From: JAVXNW01 sp036645575
GTDB lineage: Bacteria; Bacillota; Clostridia; Christensenellales; Aristaeellaceae
Length of the DNA: 6,528 nucleotides
Reading direction: 5' to 3'
NCBI GenBank assembly: GCA_036645575.1
Contig: JAVXNW010000122.1
Location: 1-6,528 of the forward strand
The notes beneath the pieces are model-generated. The model worked only from the letters and a program-made list of their open reading frames with translations, searched no databases and was not told the origin of the DNA. This document shows, in pieces, positions 1 through 5,982 of the stretch. Position 1 is the stretch's first letter; each line of letters begins with the position of its first letter. A program made the translations under genes and the position numbers.

Positions 1-13
1 GCAAGGATGTCGT

Positions 14-30
14 CAAGGCTTCAAGCCTTG
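14..30. repeat. Short hairpin, 7-bp stem
   Basis: CAAGGCT (14-20) and AGCCTTG (24-30) are perfect inverted copies around a 3-nt loop. This is the first of three perfect hairpins in the left 180 bases. No T-run follows, so it does not look like an intrinsic terminator. Confidence 0.5.
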
Positions 31-52
31 CGGGAGCCGGCGGCGGCGCCGG

Positions 53-72
53 TCGCTTGTCGCAACAAGCGA
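53..72. repeat. Hairpin, 8-bp stem with 4-nt loop
   Basis: TCGCTTGT (53-60) and ACAAGCGA (65-72) are perfect inverted copies around the loop CGCA. The first TCGAACCTCGT repeat begins 6 nt downstream, so hairpin and repeat may belong to one repetitive unit. There is no poly-T tail. Confidence 0.55.
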
Positions 73-78
73 AATACT

Positions 79-164
79 TCGAACCTCGTTCCTGCGCCTC
101 TCCGAACCTCGAACCTCGTCCAAAAAGCTCAACTCGCCCATCGGCAAAGTCCCTCGAACCTCGT
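79..164. repeat. Three exact 11-bp direct repeats TCGAACCTCGT
   Basis: Exact copies lie at 79-89, 109-119 and 154-164. A partial copy, CGAACCTCG, lies at 103-111 and overlaps the second. Start-to-start distances are 30 and 45 bp, both multiples of 15. Because these distances are divisible by 3, any frame through the region shows an apparent peptide repeat (SNLV on +, EVRG/EVRS on -), which makes false genes likely. Function is unknown; an intergenic repeat family or iteron-like binding sites are possible. Confidence 0.75.
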
Positions 165-179
165 AGCCGATGGGCGAGT
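132..179. repeat. Perfect 14-bp inverted repeat with a 20-nt loop carrying the direct repeat
   Basis: ACTCGCCCATCGGC (132-145) and GCCGATGGGCGAGT (166-179) are exact reverse complements. The 20-nt loop (146-165) contains the third TCGAACCTCGT copy. No T-run follows, so an intrinsic terminator is unlikely. The arrangement could be a small repetitive element, a protein-binding palindrome or a structured transcript. Confidence 0.75.
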
Positions 180-247
180 AAACCGTCCGGCGCAGCCGCA
201 CAAGCCGCAGGAATGCTCGCAGCGCTAGAACATTGTCACTATCTCAA

Positions 248-277
248 GAGATCGCCCGACCGAACTCGGGCTATCTC
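248..277. repeat. Imperfect 12-bp inverted repeat
   Basis: GAGATCGCCCGA (248-259) pairs with TCGGGCTATCTC (266-277) with a single mismatch (C253/T272) around a 6-nt loop. The following bases are CG-rich rather than T-rich, so it is not an obvious terminator. Confidence 0.5.
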
Positions 278-281
278 GCGG

Positions 282-318
282 TCTCCCTCGTGCGGTCTCC
301 TTCGCACGTTCTCCCTCG
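282..318 (+). repeat. Three 9-bp repeats at an exact 14-bp period in a C-rich tract
   Basis: TCTCCCTCG (282-290), TCTCCTTCG (296-304) and TCTCCCTCG (310-318) start exactly 14 bp apart, and the middle copy has one change. The surrounding stretch to about 362 is strongly pyrimidine-rich on the + strand. No function is assigned. Confidence 0.55.
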
Positions 319-358
319 CCCCGGACCCCACCCTTCCGTCACCCTTCGGGTACCACCT

Positions 359-417
359 CCCCTCAAGGGATGCGGGTGTGAATTTCCTCACGGCGGATCG
401 GAATGAGGGGGCTTTTT
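359..417 (+). terminator. Possible intrinsic terminator (weak)
   Basis: CCCCTCA (359-365) can pair with TGAGGGG (404-410), and the second arm is followed by GCTTTTT. The 38-nt loop is long and only partly foldable, so this is a weak candidate. If real, it would end a transcript entering from the left and insulate the origin. Confidence 0.22.
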
Positions 418-421
418 CATG

Positions 422-464
422 GGGAGGGCAGGCTGCTCCGTCCCATCTCCCGCTTCTTTTTTTT
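422..464 (+). terminator. Possible intrinsic terminator with 8-T tract (weak)
   Basis: GGGAG (422-426) can pair with CTCCC (447-451), and GCTTC plus eight T residues (457-464) follow. Stem and loop are not tight and alternative pairings exist (for example 419-423 with 442-446), but the position of the T-run suits a rho-independent terminator on the + strand. Confidence 0.3.
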
Positions 465-494
465 CTCTTAAATTCTCCAGGATTCGGGAGAAAA

Positions 495-531
495 TGTGCG
501 AAAAAGCGTGGCTTGTACGCAGTCTTGCACA
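495..531. repeat. Nested hairpin upstream of the DnaA boxes
   Basis: TGTGC (495-499) pairs with GCACA (527-531), and inside it GCGT (506-509) pairs with ACGC (517-520). The two internal-loop sides are both 6 nt, so the structure is symmetric. It lies 57 bp before the first DnaA box. It could be a fortuitous fold or an origin-binding element. Confidence 0.35.
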
Positions 532-587
532 GGTTGTCCCGGACGGGAACCGCCCCAAAACCCTTATGGGATCTGGATGATCTGGGC

Positions 588-605
588 TTTTCCACATTAT
601 CCACA
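588..605 (+). promoter_or_regulatory. Two abutting DnaA boxes
   Basis: TTATCCACA at 597-605 is a perfect match to the standard DnaA-box consensus. Directly abutting it on the left is TTTTCCACA (588-596), with one difference. Both read toward dnaN. Tandem, same-strand boxes just before an AT-rich tract are the arrangement at which DnaA filaments load on single strands in B. subtilis oriC. They could also autoregulate dnaN transcription. The box match is seen directly; the origin role is inferred. Confidence 0.8.
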
Positions 606-647
606 CGCCCTACTATGATGACTACTATGCTTATACTTCTACAATAA
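606..647 (+). other. oriC: Putative oriC unwinding element with DnaA-trio-like repeats
   Basis: A short GC spacer (606-609) after the DnaA boxes is followed by an AT-rich tract; only 10 of the 37 bases at 611-647 are G or C, in an otherwise GC-rich window. In triplet register from 610 it reads CTA CTA TGA TGA CTA CTA TGC TTA, and CTT CTA follows at 636-641 in a shifted register. These fit the DnaA-trio pattern (CTA/TTA/CTT on this strand), interrupted by two non-matching pairs or singles. Box pair, GC clamp, trios and dnaN stand in the same order as in the B. subtilis unwinding region. The dnaN promoter must lie in or near the same stretch; TACAAT (640-645) is a possible -10 but has no good -35. 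Confidence 0.65.
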
Positions 648-656
648 CCCTTCTAA

Positions 657-667
657 AGGGGGAGGAG
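657..667 (+). promoter_or_regulatory. Strong ribosome binding site deciding the dnaN start
   Basis: The purine run ending in GGAGGAG (661-667) ends 7 nt before the ATG at 675 but only 1 nt before the ATG at 669. The spacing therefore favours the second ATG. Confidence 0.7.
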
Positions 668-674
668 AATGCCC

Positions 675-1781
675 ATGAAATTTCTTTGCCAGACCGCCAC
701 GCTGCTGGGTGGCCTTTCGATTGCTTCTCGCGTGCTTTCGGCGCGCACAACCCAGCCGATCCTAGAAGGCGTGCTGATTCGAACCACCGCAAATGGCCTG
801 CAGATCACCTGTTCCGACGGCCTGATCAGCGTGGTCACCACGGTTCCGGCGACCATTTCCGAGGAAGGCGACGTCGTCATGCCGGGCAAACTGTTTTTAG
901 ACGTGTGCCGAAAGATGCCGCCAGACATGCTGTCGTTTTCGGTGAACGACAATTTTGTCGCGACGCTGTCCTGCCAATGCGTGCGCATGACGCTTTCGGG
1001 GCAGTCCGGTTCGCTCTATCCGGCGCTTCCGCTGGTGAGCGCCGAAAATTCGCTGATGCTGCCGCAATCCATGCTGCGCGACATGATCGTCGAGACCTCG
1101 TTTGCGATTGCGCTTGACGACGTGCGCAAGGTGCTGTGCGGCGCGCTGCTTGAGATAAAGCGCGGCGAAGCGCGCATGGTCGCGCTCGACGGGTTTCGCT
1201 TGGCGATGCGCCTTGCGCGCGTGAGCGAAGACGCGCCGGAACTGCGCGCGATCATCCCTTCCAAGACCGTGAATGAAATTGCGCGCATTTTAGAAGGCGG
1301 CAAGGACGAGCTGGCCACCGTGATGATCGGCGGCGCGCAGATGGTGGTGAACCTGGGCGACACCCAGCTCTACTCCACCTTAATCGAGGGCGAATTTATC
1401 GACTATCGCCGGATCCTGCCGGCTGACTGGGCCACGCGCGTGCGCTTTGACCGCGACCAGCTCGCGATGTGCGTCGAGCGCGCCGCGCTGATTGCGCGCG
1501 AGGGCAAGAACAACCTGCTCAAGATGGACATCGAGGAGGGGCGCATGGTCATCACCTCGAACTCCGAAAGCGGCGATGCCTACGACGTGATCGACGTCGA
1601 AATGGAGGGCGCGCCCATGTCGATCGCCTTTAACGTGCTGTACGTGAGCGACATCCTGCGCGCGCTCCCGGAAGGCGAGGCCTACATGCGCTTTAATACG
1701 CCGGTCAGTCCGTGCGTCGTGTGCCCGGTCGAGGGCGACGCGTACCTGTACCTGATGCTGCCGGTGCGCATCACCGCGTGA
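675..1781 (+). CDS. dnaN: DNA polymerase III sliding clamp (beta subunit)
   Basis: Encodes the ring-shaped beta clamp that tethers the replicative polymerase and other repair and replication proteins to DNA. The product is 368 aa, normal for the family, which has three similar clamp folds of about 120 residues. Recognisable pieces are the N-terminal MKF start with SRVLSARTTQPIL, the DGFRLA motif at residues 172-177 (DGHRLA in many clamps), DYRR at 243-246, and a C-terminal YLYLMLPVR close to the family's usual ending. The ATG at 675 is chosen over the one at 669 because it restores the usual MKF start and gives correct spacing to GGAGGAG. It lies immediately downstream of the DnaA boxes, as in Firmicutes origins, but without dnaA in view. 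The next gene begins 5 nt after the stop, so the two are probably co-transcribed. Confidence 0.95.
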   Translation: MKFLCQTATLLGGLSIASRVLSARTTQPILEGVLIRTTANGLQITCSDGLISVVTTVPATISEEGDVVMPGKLFLDVCRKMPPDMLSFSVNDNFVATLSCQCVRMTLSGQSGSLYPALPLVSAENSLMLPQSMLRDMIVETSFAIALDDVRKVLCGALLEIKRGEARMVALDGFRLAMRLARVSEDAPELRAIIPSKTVNEIARILEGGKDELATVMIGGAQMVVNLGDTQLYSTLIEGEFIDYRRILPADWATRVRFDRDQLAMCVERAALIAREGKNNLLKMDIEEGRMVITSNSESGDAYDVIDVEMEGAPMSIAFNVLYVSDILRALPEGEAYMRFNTPVSPCVVCPVEGDAYLYLMLPVRITA

Positions 1782-1786
1782 CCGGT

Positions 1787-3124
1787 ATGCAGCATGCGAC
1801 CATTGCGGCGATCGCGACGGCAGCGGGCGAAGGCGCGGTCGCGATCATCCGAATCAGCGGACCTGACGCGCTACCTATATTGCGCGCCTGCTTTGTTCCG
1901 GCGGAAAAAAAGGCGCTGCGCGCGCGGTCTTTGACCTACGGGCACGTGCTTGGTGAGGACGGACAGGTGCTGGACGAGGTGATGGCGGCATACCTGCCCG
2001 CGCCGCGCACCTACACGCGCGAGGACGTCGTGGAAATTCAGGGGCACGGCGGGCGCGCGGTGGTGGAGCAGGTGCTTTCGCGCGTGCTCGCGCTGGGCGC
2101 TATGCCCGCGCAGCCGGGCGAATTTACCAAGCGCGCGTTTTTAAACGGGCGCATCGACCTGTGCGAAGCCGAGGCCGTGATGGCGCTGATCGCCTCTGAG
2201 AGCGAAAGCGCCGCGCGCGCCGCGCTTCGGCAATTGGACGGCGGCGTGACGCGCGTGATCGACGAATTGAAGGGGCAATTGATCGAATTGCTCGGGCTCA
2301 TCGAGGCGTCGGACGATTTTCCGGAGGAGATCGAGGAAGCGGCCGCCAAGGAAGACGTGCTTTCGCGCCTTGACCAGTTGATCGGGCAGATGGCGGGCGC
2401 GGTCGATCCGCGCGGCGCGCGCCTCGTGACAGACGGCGCGTCGGTCGTGCTGGTCGGGCGACCCAATACCGGAAAATCCTCGCTGATGAACGCGCTCACG
2501 GCGTCGGAGCGCGCCATTGTCACAAGCGCGCCGGGCACGACCCGCGATCTGTTGACCGCGCGACTGCGCCTGGGCGGACTGGACGTGACGCTCACCGACA
2601 CCGCCGGCCAGCGCTTGGCGTTGGGCGAGGCCGAGCAGATCGGCGTTGCGCGCGCGAAAAAGGCGCAGCATGACGCGGACGTGGTGCTATTGGTGCTAGA
2701 CGGATCCCAGCCATTGACGCGCGAGGACGAGGCGCTGTTAAAAACCATGGACGCGCGCACAATCCTGCTGGTCAATAAGTGCGATTTGCCGAAAAAAATT
2801 AGCCTGCCTGAATGGACGCACGTTTTTTTTGTGTCGGCTGCAACCGGAATGGGCCTTTCAGACGTCCAAGAAGCCATCGAGCAAAAGTTGGGGCGCGCGG
2901 GCGCGCAGGGGTTTCTCTTGACGGAGCGGCGGCACATAAGCCTTGCGCAGTGCGCCTTGGCGGCGCTTGCGCGCGCGCGGGAGACCCTGACGTCGGGCGC
3001 GCCGCTTGACCTGGCCGCGCTCGATTTCGAGGAGGCCCTTTCGAAAATATTGGAAATCACCGGCAAAAACGCGTCTGAAGAGGTGATAGACCACATATTT
3101 TCTACGTTTTGTGTCGGAAAATAG
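1787..3124 (+). CDS. mnmE: tRNA uridine-34 5-carboxymethylaminomethyl modification GTPase MnmE
   Basis: MnmE (TrmE/ThdF) works with MnmG to install the carboxymethylaminomethyl or aminomethyl group on wobble U34 of certain tRNAs, using GTP hydrolysis, formyl-tetrahydrofolate and FAD. The 445-aa product is full length. It has the N-terminal folate-binding domain (starting MQHATIAAIATAAGEGAVAIIRISG-like), a helical domain, and an inserted G domain. The G domain has P-loop GRPNTGKSS (224-232), TTRD (251-254), DTAGQ (271-275) and NKCD (330-333). The invariant C-terminal Cys motif is FCVGK (441-445; FCIGK in many homologues). The ATG at 1787 is preferred because upstream in-frame codons overlap dnaN and give no family sequence. 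The ribosome site is weak, so translation may be coupled to dnaN, whose stop is 5 nt away. Neither mnmG nor rsmG follows, unlike many Firmicutes. Confidence 0.95.
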   Translation: MQHATIAAIATAAGEGAVAIIRISGPDALPILRACFVPAEKKALRARSLTYGHVLGEDGQVLDEVMAAYLPAPRTYTREDVVEIQGHGGRAVVEQVLSRVLALGAMPAQPGEFTKRAFLNGRIDLCEAEAVMALIASESESAARAALRQLDGGVTRVIDELKGQLIELLGLIEASDDFPEEIEEAAAKEDVLSRLDQLIGQMAGAVDPRGARLVTDGASVVLVGRPNTGKSSLMNALTASERAIVTSAPGTTRDLLTARLRLGGLDVTLTDTAGQRLALGEAEQIGVARAKKAQHDADVVLLVLDGSQPLTREDEALLKTMDARTILLVNKCDLPKKISLPEWTHVFFVSAATGMGLSDVQEAIEQKLGRAGAQGFLLTERRHISLAQCALAALARARETLTSGAPLDLAALDFEEALSKILEITGKNASEEVIDHIFSTFCVGK

Positions 3125-3137
3125 ATTGGTTCCACGG

Positions 3138-3166
3138 TTGAACTTAACGCAAGAAACCGATATAAT
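3138..3166 (+). promoter_or_regulatory. Sigma-A-type promoter of the kor operon
   Basis: TTGAAC (-35, 3138-3143) and a perfect TATAAT (-10, 3161-3166) are separated by exactly 17 bp. Transcription should start near 3173, giving a leader of about 30 nt that includes the ribosome site. The promoter lies in the only substantial gap (77 bp) between mnmE and the ferredoxin gene, so the oxidoreductase operon can be expressed independently of dnaN-mnmE. Confidence 0.85.
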
Positions 3167-3185
3167 ACTTGGCGTATATAGAAAA

Positions 3186-3193
3186 AAAGGAGG
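3186..3193 (+). promoter_or_regulatory. Ribosome binding site of the ferredoxin gene
   Basis: AAAGGAGG at 3186-3193 is near perfect and ends 8 nt before the ATG at 3202. This rules out the in-frame TTG at 3169, which lies upstream of it and at about the expected transcription start. Confidence 0.85.
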
Positions 3194-3201
3194 CGCTTGA
3201 T

Positions 3202-3405
3202 ATGGCCCGTGTGACCATTGCGCAAGAAATCTGCAAGGGCTGCGGCCTTTGCGCGGACAATTGCCCCAAGGGCATTTTGCACCTGTCTGAAAAAATCAAT
3301 TCCAAGGGCTATCATCCCATCGAATGTGTCGAGATGGAAAAGTGCATCGGATGCGCGTTCTGCGCCCGGATGTGCCCGGACTGCGCGATCACCGTCGAAA
3401 AGTAA
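3202..3405 (+). CDS. korD: 2[4Fe-4S] ferredoxin subunit of 2-oxoacid:ferredoxin oxidoreductase
   Basis: Small electron-transfer subunit (delta; KorD/VorD type) that should pass electrons from the catalytic TPP site to free ferredoxin. The 67-aa protein has two classic cluster motifs: C11-x2-C14-x2-C17-x3-C21-P and C48-x2-C51-x2-C54-x3-C58-P. Each is the signature of a bacterial-type 4Fe-4S cluster. Extra cysteines are at 42 and 61. It is soluble, with no signal peptide. It is the first gene after the sigma-A promoter and lies 19 nt before the alpha subunit, so it is an integral subunit rather than a free ferredoxin. Gene symbol is by family; the vor naming is equally possible. Confidence 0.9.
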   Translation: MARVTIAQEICKGCGLCADNCPKGILHLSEKINSKGYHPIECVEMEKCIGCAFCARMCPDCAITVEK

Positions 3406-3424
3406 CCAAAAGGGGGTATGACAA

Positions 3425-4494
3425 GTGGCGGATAGACAGATGATGAAGGGCAATGAGGCCATCGCAGAAGCGGCCGTGCAGGCGGGTTGCAGGTACTTCT
3501 TCGGTTACCCCATCACGCCCCAGAATGAAATTCCGGAATATATGAGCAAGCGGCTGCCAGAAGTGGGCGGCGCGTTTTTGCAGGCGGAGAGCGAAATCTC
3601 CGCGATCAATATGGTCTATGGCGCGGCGGGCGCGGGCGCGCGGTCGATGACGAGTTCCTCAAGCCCGGGCATATCGCTCAAGCAGGAGGGCATCAGCTAC
3701 ATCGTCGGCGCGGAGCTTCCGTGCGTGATCGTCAACATCGTGCGCGGTGGACCGGGGCTTGGCTCCATTCAACCGGCGCAGTCGGATTACTTTCAGGCGA
3801 CGCGCGGCGGCGGGCACGGCGATTACAACCTGTGCGTGTTTGCGCCCGCGACGGTGCAGGAGGCGGTCGAGCTTACGCAGCACGCCTTTGACGTCGCGGA
3901 TAGGTATCGCACGCCGGTCATGCTGCTGGGCGACGGCGTCATTGGGCAGATGATGGAGCCGGTCACCATGCCGGAATACAAAAGGCCGGAACTGCCTGAA
4001 AAGACCTGGGCCGCGACCGGATGGACGCCGGATTGCGGACGCGCGCGCGCCATCATCAACTCGCTCTACATTCAGCCCGACGCGTGCGAAAATCAAAACC
4101 TCAAAATCCAGAAAAAAATGCAGGCGCTGGCGAAGGCCGAAGTGCGCTTTGAAGAAAAATTCATGGAAGACGCCGAGTACGCCATCGTCGCCTACGGCAC
4201 CACCGCGCGCATTGCGATGAGCGCCATCAAGCGCCTGCGCGGCGAGATGGGCATCAAGGTGGGCCTCATCCGCCCGATCACGCTGTGGCCCTTCCCCAGC
4301 GAAACCATTTCGGAAAAGGCGAAGACCCTCAAGGGCATTCTGACCGTCGAGATGTCGCTTGGTCAGATGGTCGAGGACGTGCGCCTTTCGGTCAACGGCG
4401 CATGCCCGGTCAAATTCTACGGACGCACCGGCGGCATGATCCCGGGCGTGCGTGAAATCGTCGAAGAAGTGCGCAAGATGAAGGAGGGAATGTA

Positions 4495-4495
<1 letters not shown>
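3425..4495 (+). CDS. korA: 2-oxoacid:ferredoxin oxidoreductase, alpha subunit
   Basis: Alpha subunit (KorA, also annotated VorB) of a four-subunit enzyme that oxidatively decarboxylates a 2-oxoacid to acyl-CoA with reduction of ferredoxin, or runs in reverse. The 356-aa protein matches the separate-subunit type. It has an N-terminal pyrimidine-binding TPP domain with MKGNEAIAEAA (7-17) and GYPITPQNEIPEYM (27-40), a Ser-rich SPGISLKQEGISY segment, then a C-terminal transketolase-C-like domain from about residue 240. It starts at GTG 3425, with AGGGGG (3411-3416) 8 nt upstream; the ATG at 3418 closes after five codons. The stop overlaps the beta start (TAATG). Substrate (2-oxoglutarate, branched-chain 2-oxoacid or other) cannot be told from sequence by eye. 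Confidence 0.92.
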
Positions 4496-5232
<737 letters not shown>

Positions 5233-5233
5233 C

Positions 5234-5773
5234 ATGGAAAAACGCATGATTGTCGCGGGCTTTGGCGGACAAGGCGTCCTCTTGATCGGGCAATTGATCG
5301 CCTATGCCGGAATGCTCGACGGGAAAGAGGTCACGTGGATGCCCTCCTACGGCCCGGAAATGCGCGGCGGCTCCGCCAACTGCGCGGTGGTCATCTCCGA
5401 TGAGCCGGTGGGTTCGCCGAAGGTCGAGGACGCGGACGTCGTGATCGCGATGAACAAGCCCTCGTTGGCGCTGTTTGAAAAGAACTTGGTGCCGGGCGGC
5501 GCGCTGCTTTACAATAGCTCGCTGATCGACATTGCGCCTTCGCGCACCGACATCAAGGTGGTAGCGGTTCCCTGCAACGAAATCGCCATGGCGCAAGGCT
5601 CGCTCAGGTCCAGCAACATGGTGATGCTGGGCGCTTATGCCGGGCTGACCGGGCACTTCACCGTCGAGACGCTGATGGGCGCGCTGCGGCACAAGCTGGG
5701 CCCCGCCAAGGAAAAATTTATGCCGGCCAACCAGAAGGCCATTGAAGCGGGCATGGCGGCGGCAAAAGCATAA
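5234..5773 (+). CDS. korC: 2-oxoacid:ferredoxin oxidoreductase, gamma subunit
   Basis: Gamma subunit (KorC/VorC; pyruvate/ketoisovalerate oxidoreductase catalytic domain family), 179 aa, usual length. Visible motifs are the glycine-rich GFGGQGV near the N-terminus (9-15) and PSYGPEMRGG (37-46), both characteristic. It follows korB by 1 nt with AAGGAGG at 5218-5224, 9 nt before the ATG. In this enzyme family the gamma domain helps to bind CoA and to complete the assembly; that role is from family knowledge. All four subunits are now present in the order delta-alpha-beta-gamma. The next gene overlaps its stop by 1 nt. Confidence 0.93.
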   Translation: MEKRMIVAGFGGQGVLLIGQLIAYAGMLDGKEVTWMPSYGPEMRGGSANCAVVISDEPVGSPKVEDADVVIAMNKPSLALFEKNLVPGGALLYNSSLIDIAPSRTDIKVVAVPCNEIAMAQGSLRSSNMVMLGAYAGLTGHFTVETLMGALRHKLGPAKEKFMPANQKAIEAGMAAAKA

Positions 5774-5982
5774 TGGATATTGAGCTGGGCGATTTGGTAC
5801 AGATGAAAAAGCCGCACCCGTGCGGGTCCAGCCAATGGGTGGTCACGCGGGTCGGCGCGGATATTAAGATCAGGTGCCAAGGCTGTGGGCGCCTCGTGAT
5901 GCTAGATCGCGCCGTATTTGAAAAGCGACTCAAAAAAATAATCCGCCGAGCGGCAGAGGGAGAAGGCCTTCATGAGGAATGA
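5773..5982 (+). CDS. DUF951-family small protein
   Basis: A 69-aa protein of unknown function found widely in Firmicutes. Visible features are the opening DIELGDLVQMKKPHPCG, a hydrophobic WVVTRVGADIKIRC stretch, CQGCG (Cys35 and Cys38), and VMLDRAVFEKRLKK. With Cys17 these three cysteines may bind a metal ion or a nucleic acid partner, but that is inference. There is no signal peptide or membrane segment. It is translationally coupled to korC by a TAATG overlap, and its last 11 nt overlap the next gene. In streptococci the homologue follows dnaN near the origin, so its presence a few genes from dnaN fits an origin-proximal neighbourhood. A link to the oxidoreductase is not shown. Confidence 0.85.
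   Translation: MDIELGDLVQMKKPHPCGSSQWVVTRVGADIKIRCQGCGRLVMLDRAVFEKRLKKIIRRAAEGEGLHEE

Larger units (their letters stand above)
1..587. other. Long non-coding, repeat-rich region upstream of the putative origin
   Basis: No open frame here has a ribosome site, a recognisable protein family or normal codon use. The translations are proline/serine/arginine-rich or echo the DNA repeats. The stretch contains several hairpins (14-30, 53-72, 132-179, 248-277, 495-531), an 11-bp direct repeat (79-164), a 14-bp periodic C-rich tract (282-318) and T-runs that may be terminators. There is no trace of a dnaA C-terminus or of rpmH on either strand, although these often flank a Firmicutes origin. Structure-rich intergenic DNA beside DnaA boxes fits an origin flank. 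A structured RNA cannot be excluded by eye. Confidence 0.6.

Noticed and set aside
71..120. tRNA T-arm on the minus strand (GAGGTTCGA-like)
   Set aside because: The short match to a T-arm motif is repeated three times and no acceptor, anticodon or D arm can be folded around it.
79..164. CRISPR array
   Set aside because: Repeat units are only 11 bp, spacings are unequal (30 and 45 bp) and there are no spacer-like unique segments of regular length or cas genes.
13..201. Minus-strand frame with EVRG-like peptide repeats
   Set aside because: The peptide repeat is the translation of the TCGAACCTCGT copies, whose spacings are multiples of 3. No ribosome site or family support.
57..647. Open frame of 196 codons on + strand
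   Set aside because: It has no ribosome site, runs through hairpins, terminator-like T-runs and the DnaA boxes, has Pro/Ser/Arg-rich composition and resembles no known protein. Its SLEPR-like peptide repeats come from the DNA repeat.
669..671. ATG at 669 as dnaN start
   Set aside because: It sits 1 nt after the GGAGGAG site, too close; ATG at 675 has 7 nt spacing and gives the usual MKF beginning.
1712..1786. N-terminal extension of mnmE into dnaN
   Set aside because: The 25 extra residues are Arg/Pro/Val-rich out-of-frame translation of dnaN; the family start is MQHATIAAIA at 1787.
3169..3201. TTG start for the ferredoxin
   Set aside because: It lies upstream of the strong ribosome site and next to the -10 box, probably before the transcription start.
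2038..3462. 474-codon minus-strand frame opposite mnmE and the ferredoxin
   Set aside because: It is antisense to a full-length mnmE with all motifs; Ser/Ala/Arg-rich composition is a typical shadow in GC-rich DNA.
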